Of a stretch of DNA of 64,000 nt, positions 1 through 8,514 are shown one piece after another. How positions within the stretch are numbered: the first letter of the stretch is position 1; the number at the start of each line of letters is the position of its first letter. The translations under genes and the position numbers were made by a program. Where the stretch lies: positions 1 through 64,000 of the forward strand of contig NZ_VFPE01000007.1 of assembly GCF_006783905.1 (NCBI RefSeq). The letters are read 5' to 3'. This stretch comes from Microbacterium kyungheense. Its GTDB lineage: Bacteria; Actinomycetota; Actinomycetes; Actinomycetales; Microbacteriaceae. The notes beneath the pieces were generated by a model. It saw only the letters and a program-made list of their open reading frames with translations. It ran no database searches and had not been told where the DNA came from.

Positions 1-78
1 TGTGCGCCCCTTCTTCTCCACCTTCGTGACGTACAGCGGGTACAGCGAGGCGAACGGCAGCGAGAAGATCCGGTGCAT
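1..78 (-). CDS. DUF2200 family protein, N-terminal 26 residues (runs off the window)
   Basis: Reading the minus strand from an ATG at 78 gives MHRIFSLPFASLYPLYVTKV followed by EKKGRT. This is the conserved opening of the small DUF2200 family (typical start MHRIF.MPFASVYPHYV.KAEKKGR), whose function is unknown; members are about 115-120 residues, so roughly a quarter is visible. The start is supported by a TAGCCT -10 box six bases upstream, the leaderless arrangement seen at many genes in this window. The family call rests on memory of the motif; the rest of the gene lies outside the window. Confidence 0.8.
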   Translation of the reverse strand, partial: MHRIFSLPFASLYPLYVTKVEKKGRT

Positions 79-84
79 GCTCTC

Positions 85-90
85 AGGCTA
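85..90 (-). promoter_or_regulatory. -10 box of a leaderless promoter for the DUF2200 gene
   Basis: The minus strand reads TAGCCT, then six bases (GAGAGC), then the ATG at 78. Transcription would start at or next to the A of the ATG, so no ribosome binding site is needed. No convincing -35 box is visible. Confidence 0.55.
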
Positions 91-120
91 AGCCCGGCCG
101 TCCCCGGGGCGGGGGCGGTG

Positions 121-921
121 TCATGGCACGATCGCCGCGGCGTTGCCCCGGACGATGCGCGCCCGCGCCGCCTCGTCGAGCTCCGCCGCCACGATCTGCA
201 GCATCGTCGCCTCCGGCGTCTGCACCGGGAAGCCGCTGCCGAAGACCCATCGTTCCGGCTCACTCCCCCACGTGTCACCCACGAAGGTCGGACCGTTCAC
301 GTGCCACAGGTCCAGCAGCACGTGCGCGGGCACCTCATCACCCAGATGCCGGCTCAGCTCGAGCGCATCCAGGCGGTTGAGACCGCTCAGCACCAGCGGG
401 TGAGCAGGCGCCTCGCGCACCACGTCCGCGAGCTCGTGGATCTGCGGGTCGCGCGCGGGAGATCGGGGATGCCGGACCCGCGGGTCATCGAGGCGGAACA
501 GGATCTGCACCGGAAGGCCGTGCTCGGCCGCCTCGTGCAGCACCGGCCCGAGCGCCGCGGGCGCCGTGCCGTGATCGCCCGGTGCCAGCCTCACGCCCGC
601 GAATCCGGCATCCGCTGCCCATGAGAGCTCGCGGCGCCACGTGGGGGCGGCCGGGTCGACCACCGCGAAGAGGCGGAACAGCGGGTCTTCGCCGCACGCG
701 CGGCGCAGCGCCTCGTTGCCGGTTCGCGTGTCGAACCCCGTGAGCGTGGCGAGATGCGACACCCAGAGTGCCTGCAGTCCGTGGCCGCGGGCGTAGGCGC
801 GCAGCCGGTCGGCGTCCGCCCACGCCGCGAGCCGGTACGGCCACTGCCCCAGATGGCACGTGGTGTCGATCGCGCCGAGCTCGCCGAACCCGGCGAGCAG
901 CGCACGCGCGCGCGAGATCAT
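121..921 (-). CDS. amidohydrolase-like TIM-barrel protein with degenerate metal site
   Basis: 266 residues resembling the amidohydrolase_2 group (lactonases, decarboxylases, metal-dependent hydrolases). In active relatives the N-terminus carries a D-x-H-x-H metal motif and the last strand has GSD. Here the first motif reads IDTTCHLG (residues 17-24), so the first histidine is lost, and the late motif reads FGSGFPVQTP (about 226), so the catalytic aspartate is replaced by glycine. It may therefore be metal-free, a structural partner of the intact paralogue just upstream, or a divergent subfamily. It is the last gene of the minus-strand operon and overlaps the upstream gene by 4 bp (ATGA), so the two are probably translated together. 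Confidence 0.7.
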   Translation of the reverse strand: MISRARALLAGFGELGAIDTTCHLGQWPYRLAAWADADRLRAYARGHGLQALWVSHLATLTGFDTRTGNEALRRACGEDPLFRLFAVVDPAAPTWRRELSWAADAGFAGVRLAPGDHGTAPAALGPVLHEAAEHGLPVQILFRLDDPRVRHPRSPARDPQIHELADVVREAPAHPLVLSGLNRLDALELSRHLGDEVPAHVLLDLWHVNGPTFVGDTWGSEPERWVFGSGFPVQTPEATMLQIVAAELDEAARARIVRGNAAAIVP

Positions 922-1667
922 CGGGCGACCTCCGCGAGCCAGCGCTCGATGTTCTCGCCGAACACGAGTCGTTCGTCCTCGGCGTCGAGGCCCGCCCCGA
1001 GGACCTTGCCCACGGTCTCGACCAGGTCGACGTGATGCAGATCAGAGCCGAAGACGACGCGGTCTGCGCCCAGGCGGTCGACGGCGAGCGCCACCTCGCC
1101 CGCGCCGATGATCGTGCCCGACGTGTCGACCATGACGTTCGGGTGGGGCTGCACCATGTCGACGGCGGACTCCGGCTGTCCGCCGAGGTGCGCCATGAGG
1201 AAGCGGACGTCGGGATGCCGTGCCGCTGCACGCGCGATGTGGTCCGCCGTCGACTCATAAGGGAATCCACCGACGGTCTTGCGCCACGCGTGCGCCAGCA
1301 CGATCAGCCGGTGCTGTGCGGCGTACTCCAGGATCGGGTCGCACAGCGGGTCGTCGGCGAGCGTCGCGATCCACAGCTTGATGCCGATCATCCCCTCCTC
1401 CTCGACGTTGCGGCGCAGGTCGTCCATCGTCGCCCGGCCGTACCGCGGGTTGACGTAGCAGTAGCCGCGAAGCCGCTCGGGGTGGCGCCGGAGCTCGCCG
1501 GCGAGCGTGCGGTTCATCTCACGCACCTCGTCGATCGCGGGATGCGCCACGAACGCGCCGATGTCGGTGCACAGGAACTGCTCCACGCCCAGCCGGTCGC
1601 CGAGCTCGAACACGCGCGGGTCGAACCTGCCGGCGTCCAGGTGCGTGTGGGCGTCGATGACCGTCAT
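918..1667 (-). CDS. amidohydrolase family protein (metal-dependent hydrolase)
   Basis: 249 residues starting MTVIDAHTHLD. The metal-binding HxH is intact (H7, H9), as are later ligand positions in VLAHAW, MAHLGG and FGSDLHH (D near 209). This is the signature of the amidohydrolase_2 family, which includes sugar-lactone hydrolases and metal-dependent decarboxylases. I start it at the ATG at 1667, which overlaps the stop of the upstream aminotransferase as ATGA; an in-frame start six codons earlier would extend it slightly. Its place in a sugar catabolic operon makes a lactone or amide of a sugar derivative a plausible substrate, but this is inference. Confidence 0.78.
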   Translation of the reverse strand: MTVIDAHTHLDAGRFDPRVFELGDRLGVEQFLCTDIGAFVAHPAIDEVREMNRTLAGELRRHPERLRGYCYVNPRYGRATMDDLRRNVEEEGMIGIKLWIATLADDPLCDPILEYAAQHRLIVLAHAWRKTVGGFPYESTADHIARAAARHPDVRFLMAHLGGQPESAVDMVQPHPNVMVDTSGTIIGAGEVALAVDRLGADRVVFGSDLHHVDLVETVGKVLGAGLDAEDERLVFGENIERWLAEVAR

Positions 1668-2881
1668 CGGCGGATCGCCTCGCACGCGCGGCCCGCCCGG
1701 CGGAGCGCCTCAGCGAGGTCGTCATCGGTGTGGGCGGCGTTCACGTAGACGACACGGTAGAACGACACGCCTTCGGCGAACGAGGCGCGCAGGAACCGCT
1801 CGATCACGGCCCCGTCGCCGACGAGCTGCGGGCACGCGGGGTGGCCGGCCAGCCGCAGCGCCACACCTTCGCGGGCGAACAGGTCGTTGAGACCGCCCTG
1901 CAGAGCGGCGCCCAGCTGCCGGAGCCTGCCGGGCACGTCCTCGTCGCGCATGATCGTCATGGTCGTCGTCGCGGCGGCCAGCGACAGCGTCTCGCCGCCG
2001 TAGGTCGAGGTGACGACGACCTCGCCGCGGTCGAGCACCGCCAGCACATCGCGGCGCCCGGCGTAGACCGACAGCGGCATGCCGTTGGCGACCCCCTTGC
2101 CGTACACCGCGAGGTCGGGCACGACGCCAGTCGCCTGAGCCATGCCGCCCAGCGCCACCCGAAACCCGGTGACCATCTCGTCGTAGGCGAGCAAGGCACC
2201 GTGTCGGTCGGTCAGCTCGCGCAGGTAGGCGTAGAAGCCCGCCGCCTCGGGGATCGACGGATAGTCCGCGGCGACGAGGATCACGGCGATGTCGGCTCCG
2301 TGGTCGGCGAACAGCGCGTCGAGGGTGGCGCGATCGTCCCAATCGACGGCGTGATGCAGCCGCGCGAGAGCGGCCGGCACCCCGGGGACGGATGCGGTCG
2401 ACGAGCCGGGCAGCACCCGGGCCCCCGCGGCGAGCGAGTTCAGCCACCCGTTGTAGCCGATCTGCACCACCCGGTCGCGGCCCGTGTACGCGCGCGCGAT
2501 GCGGATCACCGCGGCGAGCGCCTCACCGCCCGTCTTGAGGAAGCGGGCGGCCTCCGCGCCGGGGACGATCGAGCAGAACAGCTCCGCCGTCGTCGTCTCG
2601 AGCGGATGCGGGTGGCCGAAGAGGATGCCGTCGTCGAGCTGCGCGCGGATCGCGGCATCCACTCTCGGATCCGCGTAGCCGAGGGTGATCGGCCCGAGCG
2701 CGCAGCGAAAGTCGATGAACTCGCGGCCGCGGTCGTCGAACACGCGCCCGCCGCTCCCGCGGACGATGACCTCGGGTTCTTCGGGCAGCAGGGTCGGCGC
2801 CTTCGAGTTGGTGCTGGAGCCGACCGGCATCACGGCGAGCGCGCGCGTCCGCCAGCTGTCGGTCCCGGTGGGGTGCGGCAT
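1664..2881 (-). CDS. class III (glutamate-1-semialdehyde aminomutase-like) PLP aminotransferase
   Basis: 405 residues with the full fold-type I layout: an FLKTGGEA loop near 114-121, a YDEM motif with the PLP-nitrogen-contacting Asp at about 234, and the Schiff-base lysine in VYGKGVANGMPLS (K262). The sequence resembles glutamate-1-semialdehyde 2,1-aminomutase, but it sits among dehydrogenases and transport genes and not in a heme operon. A role in removing or moving an amino group on an (amino)sugar or its keto derivative is more likely. It is 15 bp downstream of the first Gfo/Idh gene and overlaps the next gene by 4 bp. Confidence 0.8.
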   Translation of the reverse strand: MPHPTGTDSWRTRALAVMPVGSSTNSKAPTLLPEEPEVIVRGSGGRVFDDRGREFIDFRCALGPITLGYADPRVDAAIRAQLDDGILFGHPHPLETTTAELFCSIVPGAEAARFLKTGGEALAAVIRIARAYTGRDRVVQIGYNGWLNSLAAGARVLPGSSTASVPGVPAALARLHHAVDWDDRATLDALFADHGADIAVILVAADYPSIPEAAGFYAYLRELTDRHGALLAYDEMVTGFRVALGGMAQATGVVPDLAVYGKGVANGMPLSVYAGRRDVLAVLDRGEVVVTSTYGGETLSLAAATTTMTIMRDEDVPGRLRQLGAALQGGLNDLFAREGVALRLAGHPACPQLVGDGAVIERFLRASFAEGVSFYRVVYVNAAHTDDDLAEALRRAGRACEAIRR

Positions 2882-2896
2882 GTCGGGGCCCCGCCG

Positions 2897-3922
2897 TCAG
2901 CTCAGCACGACGACGTCGCCGCCGCTCGCCGCCGAGGCCTGGGCGGCCTTCACGATCTCGACCGTGCGGATGCCGACACCGGCATCGGGCTGCGGCCGGC
3001 GCCCGTCGCGCACGGCCGCGACGAACTCGGCGAGCAGCAGGGCGTCGAGGTCTGCGCCGACGGGGTCCCACGTCTCGCCGCGCGCATCGTGACCGGCGAC
3101 GCCCTGTGCGAACGGGCTCACAGTCACCGTGCCGCGCTCCGCCACGACCTGGAGGGTGAGGCCGCCCCACGTGGGTGAGGACACCGGCCAGCTCCACGAG
3201 CAGTCGATCGTCGCGATCACGCCGGACGGGTACTGCAGCGTGACGAGCCCGCCGGTCTCGACCGGCAGGTCCCGATCTGCGTAGAGCGCGCCGTTCGACA
3301 CGGCGCGCACCGCCCGAGGGCGCTCACCGAGGAGTTCGTCGAGCAGGTCGGCGCAGTGCACCACATGGTCGACGAGCGCCCCGCCGCCGGCGAGCGCAGG
3401 GTCGGTGAACCACGCGCGGTCCTGCGGGAGCTTGCCGTTGTTGATGCCCGTCACGCCGAGCACGCGGCCGAGGCGGCCGCTGCGCAGCTGGGCGGAGGCA
3501 TCCCGGAACGACGGCGCGAACCGCACGGGGTAGGCGACCATGAGGATCACGCCGGCCCGGTCACAGGCATCCCGCATCGCCTCGGCGTCCTCGACAGTGG
3601 TCGCAAGCGGCTTCTCGCACAGCACGTGCGCACCCGCGGCCGCAGCACGCTCGACGAGATCACGGTGCCGGGCATTCTCCGCCGCGACGAGGACGGCATC
3701 GGGACCCCAGGCGAACGCCTCGTCGTATCCGTCGACGTACGAGACGCCGAGTTCGGCGGCGAGCTCGGCGCCCCGTGGCGCAGCGTCGGGAGCGCTCGCG
3801 GCGTCCGGATCGGTGGCGATGAGCTCGACGCCCGGCATAGCCTTGAGCGCCTGCACGTAACTGAGGGCGTGCGTGTGGGCGAACGAGAGCACCGCCACGC
3901 GCAGCGGCCGCACCGCGGTCAT
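2897..3922 (-). CDS. Gfo/Idh/MocA family oxidoreductase with AHTH nucleotide loop
   Basis: 341 residues with a Rossmann N-terminus and the family's EKP motif (HVLCEKPLATT, E103-P105), whose lysine is catalytic in sugar and inositol dehydrogenases. The glycine-rich loop is unusual: VLSFAHTHALSY replaces the normal GxGxxG, a change shared with the Gfo/Idh protein at 12559-13458 (AGVAHSH). The C-terminal domain has GGGALVDHVVHCADLL, where a histidine acts as general acid/base in the family. The ATG overlaps the stop of the upstream dehydrogenase gene by 4 bp. The substrate is unknown; oxidation of a sugar hydroxyl with NAD(P) is the family role. Confidence 0.82.
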   Translation of the reverse strand: MTAVRPLRVAVLSFAHTHALSYVQALKAMPGVELIATDPDAASAPDAAPRGAELAAELGVSYVDGYDEAFAWGPDAVLVAAENARHRDLVERAAAAGAHVLCEKPLATTVEDAEAMRDACDRAGVILMVAYPVRFAPSFRDASAQLRSGRLGRVLGVTGINNGKLPQDRAWFTDPALAGGGALVDHVVHCADLLDELLGERPRAVRAVSNGALYADRDLPVETGGLVTLQYPSGVIATIDCSWSWPVSSPTWGGLTLQVVAERGTVTVSPFAQGVAGHDARGETWDPVGADLDALLLAEFVAAVRDGRRPQPDAGVGIRTVEIVKAAQASAASGGDVVVLS

Positions 3923-4914
3923 CGGACGACCTCCATCGCGCCGAGACCGACGGGCGCACCGGACGCGATCGACGCGTACGCGGCCTCGGCGATCGCGACG
4001 GCCTCGACGCCTTCGGCCGGCGTCACCCGCGCCTCATCCCCCGATGCGAGCGCCGCGACGAAGTCGGCGATCTCGAGGTAGTACGGGCTCTCCAGCGGCG
4101 ACATCGGCGGCAGGTAGTCCGTGACCTCGTCGGGCAGCACGGCGTCGGTGCGGCTCACGCGGTCGTCGGCGCTGTCGTAGGCCATGCGCCCGGCAGACCC
4201 CGACACCGACACGCTGGTGCGGAACGGCATGCCCGGGGCGGCCCAGCTCGCGTGCAGGTGACTGATGACCCCGCTGCGGTGCGTGAGCACGACGTGCGCG
4301 GTGACGGGAGCCGGGACGATGTCGTCGACGGTCGGGGGGTTCTGCACGGCGTACACGGACGCCACCGGCCCGGCGAACCACACCGCCTGGTCGATGTCGT
4401 GGATCATGAGGTCGCGGATCAGGCCGCCCCCGGCGCTCTCACGGAAGAACCACGGTGCCGCGGGTGCGGACCCCGCCCTGCTGAAGCGCTGCACGGCGAG
4501 CTCGCCGAGTCGGCCCGCGTCGATCGCCTCCTTGATCCGCAGGTACTCGCCGAAGTAGCGCACGACATGCGCAGGGAACAGGCGCACGTCCGCATCGGCC
4601 GCGGCGTCGGCGACGCGCATCGCCTCCTCTGCGGTCGGTGCGAGCGGCTTCTCGCAGATGACGTGGCGCCCCGCGGCGATGGCCCGCAGCGCGAGGGCCG
4701 CGTGCGAGCTGCTGGGCGTGACGATGTCGACGACCTCGACGAGCTCCAGCAGAGCGTCGACGTCGCCGACGACCTGGAAGCCGTACTCCTCGGCGAGAGC
4801 CTCGGCGCCCTGCAACGATGTCACGTATGCGTCCGCGCCGAGCGCCCGCCAGGCGTCCGCATGGACGTGCGAGATCCCGCCGGCGCCGATCATTCCGACG
4901 CGCAACCTGGTCAC
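3919..4914 (-). CDS. Gfo/Idh/MocA family oxidoreductase
   Basis: 331 residues, canonical member: MIGAGGIS nucleotide-binding loop (residues 8-15) and EKP (E88-P90 in HVICEKPLAPT), then GGGLIRDLMIHDIDQAVWFAG with the D-x-x-x-H-D active-site pattern. It would oxidise or reduce a sugar, inositol or sugar-acid carbonyl with NAD(P). It lies second in a minus-strand operon after the ROK regulator, with 4-bp overlaps at both ends, which implies translational coupling. Confidence 0.85.
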   Translation of the reverse strand: MTRLRVGMIGAGGISHVHADAWRALGADAYVTSLQGAEALAEEYGFQVVGDVDALLELVEVVDIVTPSSSHAALALRAIAAGRHVICEKPLAPTAEEAMRVADAAADADVRLFPAHVVRYFGEYLRIKEAIDAGRLGELAVQRFSRAGSAPAAPWFFRESAGGGLIRDLMIHDIDQAVWFAGPVASVYAVQNPPTVDDIVPAPVTAHVVLTHRSGVISHLHASWAAPGMPFRTSVSVSGSAGRMAYDSADDRVSRTDAVLPDEVTDYLPPMSPLESPYYLEIADFVAALASGDEARVTPAEGVEAVAIAEAAYASIASGAPVGLGAMEVVR

Positions 4915-6092
4915 ATGGTCTCCTCGAGAAGAAGCGGATCGGTCCGCGTGGCCGATCCGTCGGGGGTGAGCGGCGTCACCGAGGGGATCGGAAGCCCCTC
5001 GATGCCGTACACGGAGGTCGAATGACGCGTGAAGGCGTGCACGAGCGCGCCGTGCGCCGCGGCCTCGGCACCCAGCCGCGCCTCGGCGATCGGCACCTGG
5101 AACGGCAGTCCGATGAAGCGCTGCAGTCGCTCGCGCAGCGGATCCAGCAACTGCCCGTGCGCGGCCGAGAGCCCGCCGCCGATCACGATCATCGCGGGGT
5201 CGACGGTCAGCACGAGTGTCGCGATGCCGTGCGCCAGCTCAGTGACGAACGCGTCGATCTCGGCGACGGAGGCCTCATCTCCGGCCCGCGCCCGCTCGAA
5301 CACGTCAGCGGCGGTCTGTCCGGTGCGCCACGAGATCTGGCCCGTCTCGGTGTCGAGCCCGCGGAACGCGAGCCTGCCGATGTCGCCGGCCGCGTTGTGG
5401 ATGCCGCGCCGCGGCTCGCCGCCGAGGATCAGGCCCATCGCGATGCGATTGCCCACCGACAGGTACAGAACGTCGTCGACGAGCTGCGCCACACCCAGAT
5501 GGTGCTCGGCGACGGCCGCCAGGCGGACGCCGTTGTCGACCGCGACGGGGCAGCCGAACGCCTGCCGCAGATGCGAGCCGATGTCGATCCCCGACCAGTC
5601 GGGGATGACGACGGACGCGGTGACCCGCCCGGCGTCGTCGACGATGCCAGGAAGGGCGACGCCGATCGCGCGCACACGCGAGAACGGCAGACCGGCTTCG
5701 GAGAGCGCCCGGCGCAGGTCGGCGATCACGGCGGCGAGCTTGGACGCGCCGTCCCGCTCCTCCGAGACGCCGGGGAAGGTCTGGTGGGCGAGCACGCGTC
5801 CGCCGAGATCGGCGATCGTCACGCGCACGCTGGCAGCCCCGATGTCGACGCCGACGACGGCGCCGGCGTCCGCGTCGAACGCGTAGCGGCGCGCGGGGCG
5901 ACCGGCGCCGCGGGCGAAGACCGCGGGCGCCTCCACGATCACGCCGGCCTCGCCGAGAGCGGCGACGGCGTTCTCGACGGAGGTGCGCGACAGGCCCAGC
6001 ATCACCGCCAGCTCATTGACCGTCGCAGGGCCGCCGTCACGAAGCTGCAGCGCAGCGCGGGCGGCGATCGATGTCTGAACCGGGATCGTCAT
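4911..6092 (-). CDS. ROK family transcriptional regulator
   Basis: 393 residues: an N-terminal winged helix (about 5-60, with TVNELAVMLGLSRTSVENAV) followed by a ROK/actin-like domain (VVGVDIGAASVRVTIADLGG, then ALPGIVDDAGRV and VDNGVRLAAVAEH). The cysteine-rich CxCGxxGC zinc motif common in ROK proteins is absent; the equivalent stretch reads HNAAGDIGRLAFRGLDTETG. Many such NagC/XylR-type repressors bind a sugar and control the adjacent catabolic operon. It is the first gene of its operon, preceded by a purine-rich site (GAGGAGGGG) and divergent from the transporter genes, so it probably regulates both directions. Confidence 0.85.
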   Translation of the reverse strand: MTIPVQTSIAARAALQLRDGGPATVNELAVMLGLSRTSVENAVAALGEAGVIVEAPAVFARGAGRPARRYAFDADAGAVVGVDIGAASVRVTIADLGGRVLAHQTFPGVSEERDGASKLAAVIADLRRALSEAGLPFSRVRAIGVALPGIVDDAGRVTASVVIPDWSGIDIGSHLRQAFGCPVAVDNGVRLAAVAEHHLGVAQLVDDVLYLSVGNRIAMGLILGGEPRRGIHNAAGDIGRLAFRGLDTETGQISWRTGQTAADVFERARAGDEASVAEIDAFVTELAHGIATLVLTVDPAMIVIGGGLSAAHGQLLDPLRERLQRFIGLPFQVPIAEARLGAEAAAHGALVHAFTRHSTSVYGIEGLPIPSVTPLTPDGSATRTDPLLLEETM

Positions 6093-6130
6093 CGCCCCTC
6101 CTCTCGTCGTCCTCGCCGTCGGGTGTCAAC

Positions 6131-6162
6131 AAAATAGCACAGCTCATTCCCGAAATAGGGAA
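6131..6162 (-). promoter_or_regulatory. putative promoter and inverted repeat upstream of the ROK operon
   Basis: On the minus strand an extended -10, TGC-TATTTT, lies at 6139-6131, about 40 bases before the ROK start. An inverted repeat TTCCC-6-GGGAA (6147-6162) sits just upstream, in the position of a -35 or operator. No good -35 hexamer is seen. The repeat differs from the palindrome in the facing promoter, so whether both bind the ROK protein is open. Confidence 0.4.
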
Positions 6163-6225
6163 CGTGCGGGCACTCGGAATGCGCCGCAGGTAACACATTC
6201 GTTGCGAGAACGTCATACTCGGTGC

Positions 6226-6256
6226 TTGACGGAATATCACACTCGAGTGTCATAAT
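6226..6256 (+). promoter_or_regulatory. promoter with 12-bp palindromic operator before the ABC importer operon
   Basis: TTGACG (6226-6231) and CATAAT (6251-6256) lie 19 bases apart, and the spacer ends in a perfect 12-bp palindrome ACACTCGAGTGT (6239-6250). A repressor bound there would block RNA polymerase. The natural candidate is the divergently encoded ROK protein. A clear AAAGGAG ribosome site precedes the ATG at 6296. Confidence 0.6.
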
Positions 6257-6295
6257 GGCCGACAACCCCCTGCACGGTTCTAGCAAAGGAGCACC

Positions 6296-7543
6296 ATGCG
6301 CGTCAGCAAGTTCACGGCCCTCGCCGCAGGCGCCGCCGCAATCGCACTCCTGGCGGGCTGTTCCGCCGGGAGCGGTGGCGGCGGGGAGTCCTCGGGCGAG
6401 CAGAAGGTCACCGTCTGGCTGTACCCCGTCATCGCGGACGAGGCGACCCACAAGCAGTTCTGGGACGACACCATCGCGGCGTTCGAGAAGGACCACGACG
6501 ACATCACGGTCGACTACGAGATCTTCCCGTGGGCCAACCGCGACGAGGCGCTGCAGACCGCCATCGCGGCCGGCAAGGGCCCGGACCTCGTGTACCTGAT
6601 CCCCGACCAGCTCGCGGCCTACCAGAAGTCGATCCAGCCCCTCAACGACCTGCTCAGCAAGGACCGTCAGGACGAGCTGCTGCCCAACGTGAAGAAGTCC
6701 GCGACGATCGACGGCGACCTGCTGGGCGCGCCGATCCTCACCAGCGCCCTCCCGCTGCTGTGCAACGCAGCGGTCTTCGAGCAGGCCGGGGTCACCGATT
6801 ACCCGAAGACGTGGGACGACGTGCGAGAGATCGCGCCGAAGTTCACCGAGAAGGGGCTGTACGTCCTCAACTATCCGGCCGCGCCCGAGATGACGCTCAA
6901 CATGACCTACTACCCCCTTCTGTGGCAGGCAGGCGGGCAGGTCTTCACCAAGGACGGCGACGTCGGCTTCGACAGCGACGAGGGCGAAGAGGCACTGTCG
7001 TTCATCACCGACCTCGCGAAGGACGGCGCAGTCGATCCCGAGGCGCTCACCACGACGGTGCCGCTGGAGCAGACGGCCGTCGCCCAGGGCAAGGTCGGCT
7101 GCACCTGGAACAACGCCGTGCCCGAGGTTGAGCCCTTCTGGGGCGCCGAGAACGTGAAGGTGCTTCCGCCGCTCACCGAGAAGGAGTCGGTCGCGTACGG
7201 CACGGTCGGTTCGCTGTCGGTGCTGAAGGCCTCCAAGGTGCAGGACGCGGCGGCGGAGTTCGCCGAGTACGCGACGAGCGCCGAGGTGGTCAAGCCCTAC
7301 CTGCTGGCATCCGGGTTCTTCTCGGCACTGAGCAACACCGAGCCGCTCTATGCGGACGACCCGCTGCTCGGCGAGGTCGAGAAGTACGTGCCCAACACGA
7401 CCGTGGGTGAGCTCGACACCAGCTCGCGGGCGCTGATGGGCGTGCTGGCGCCCGAGATCCAGGCGTCGCTGCTCGGCCAGAAGAGCCCCGCCGACGCGCT
7501 CAAGGATGCCGCCGCCGCCGCGGCTCCCCTGCTGAACAAGTAG
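6296..7543 (+). CDS. ABC transporter sugar-binding lipoprotein
   Basis: 415 residues. The signal peptide ends in a lipobox LLAGC (Cys22), followed by a Ser/Gly linker, so the protein should be lipid-anchored outside the membrane. The mature part fits the family 1 extracellular solute-binding proteins (MalE/UgpB type): KVTVWLYPVIADEATHKQF, then YPKTWDDV and the conserved middle hinge. It leads an operon with two permeases and catabolic enzymes, so it delivers the pathway substrate. The start has a strong AAAGGAG site eight bases upstream. Confidence 0.88.
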   Translation: MRVSKFTALAAGAAAIALLAGCSAGSGGGGESSGEQKVTVWLYPVIADEATHKQFWDDTIAAFEKDHDDITVDYEIFPWANRDEALQTAIAAGKGPDLVYLIPDQLAAYQKSIQPLNDLLSKDRQDELLPNVKKSATIDGDLLGAPILTSALPLLCNAAVFEQAGVTDYPKTWDDVREIAPKFTEKGLYVLNYPAAPEMTLNMTYYPLLWQAGGQVFTKDGDVGFDSDEGEEALSFITDLAKDGAVDPEALTTTVPLEQTAVAQGKVGCTWNNAVPEVEPFWGAENVKVLPPLTEKESVAYGTVGSLSVLKASKVQDAAAEFAEYATSAEVVKPYLLASGFFSALSNTEPLYADDPLLGEVEKYVPNTTVGELDTSSRALMGVLAPEIQASLLGQKSPADALKDAAAAAAPLLNK

Positions 7544-7549
7544 CACGAT

Positions 7550-7585
7550 GAGGGGGTGCGCGGCACCGCTGCCGCGCACCCCCTC
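7550..7585 (+). terminator. perfect 16-bp stem-loop between binding-protein and permease genes
   Basis: GAGGGGGTGCGCGGCA at 7550-7565 pairs perfectly with 7570-7585 around a 4-base loop (CCGC). There is no T-run after it. It sits between the solute-binding-protein gene and the permeases of one operon, so it is best read as a partial terminator or a mRNA 3'-end stabiliser that lets the binding protein be made in excess. Confidence 0.7.
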
Positions 7586-7608
7586 TCCATCACCCGAGGT
7601 GCACTGAC

Positions 7609-8514
7609 ATGACGACGACGACATCGACCGCTCCCCCGAAGAGCAGGGTCGCGCGGGTGCTGTCCCGGCGCGAGGCCCGCGTGGCGTTCCTCTTCGTCCT
7701 GCCCGCGTTCCTGCTGTTCATCGCCTTCCGGTTCGGCCCCACCATCGCCGGCGTGGCCCTCAGCTTCTTCGAGTACGACATCTCCGGCGAGATGGCATTC
7801 GAGGGACTGGCCAACTTCCAGCGCATGGTGGCGGATCCGCTGTTCTGGCGGGCGCTGGGCACCACGGTGCTCTATACGATCCTCGCGGTGCCGATCTCGC
7901 TCGTGCTGTCCACGGCGATGGCGCTGGGTGTGCGTCGGGCCTTCCGCGGGGCGCGGTTCTTCCGCTCGATCTTCTTCCTCCCGGTGATCACGTCGCTCGT
8001 GCTGGCGGGATCGATCTTCGTGTGGATCTTCTCCGGCAACGGGCCCTGGGCGAAGCTCATGGCTCCGCTCGGGCTCGGCGGCTCCTGGCTCGGCAGCACG
8101 GTGCTCGTCATCCCCGCGATCGTCATCGTGGGCGTCTGGTCCCGGTTCGGCTACGGGATGATGATCATGATCGCCGCGATGCAGGACATCCCGCGCGAGC
8201 TCGAAGAAGCCGCGCTCATGGACGGCGCCGGCTCGTGGCAGCGGTTCCGGTCGATCATCCTGCCGTACCTGAAGCCCACGGTGTTCTTCCTCGCCGTGAT
8301 CGAGACCACGGCCGCATTCCAGGTCTTCGACGTCATCTACGTGATGACCCAGGGAGGCCCTGCGCACGCCAGCTACTCGCTCGTCTACATGCTGTACGAC
8401 CAGGGCTTCAAGTACTTCGACTACGGCTATGCCGCAGCCATCGGCGTCGCACTGTTCGTGATGACACTCGCGGTCGCCCTCATCCAGCGCCTCGTGATCG
8501 GAAGGCAGAAATGA
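7609..8514 (+). CDS. ABC transporter permease, MalF/UgpA type
   Basis: 301 residues with about six membrane segments: a first one at about 25-45 (VAFLFVLPAFLLFIAFRFG) and later ones in the binding-protein-dependent inner membrane domain. The EAA loop that docks the ATPase reads ELEEAALMDGAGSWQRFRSI. It forms the translocation pore with the next gene, whose ATG overlaps its stop (ATGA). No ATPase gene follows, so the importer probably borrows a shared MsiK-type ATPase. Confidence 0.9.
   Translation: MTTTTSTAPPKSRVARVLSRREARVAFLFVLPAFLLFIAFRFGPTIAGVALSFFEYDISGEMAFEGLANFQRMVADPLFWRALGTTVLYTILAVPISLVLSTAMALGVRRAFRGARFFRSIFFLPVITSLVLAGSIFVWIFSGNGPWAKLMAPLGLGGSWLGSTVLVIPAIVIVGVWSRFGYGMMIMIAAMQDIPRELEEAALMDGAGSWQRFRSIILPYLKPTVFFLAVIETTAAFQVFDVIYVMTQGGPAHASYSLVYMLYDQGFKYFDYGYAAAIGVALFVMTLAVALIQRLVIGRQK

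Noticed and set aside
6124..6129. TTGACA on the minus strand upstream of the ROK gene
   Set aside because: No acceptable -10 at 16-19 bases; the extended -10 at 6131-6139 is more likely.
6089..7624. 511-codon minus-strand frame opposite the solute-binding protein gene
   Set aside because: Antisense shadow; the plus frame has a signal peptide, lipobox, ribosome site and family motifs.
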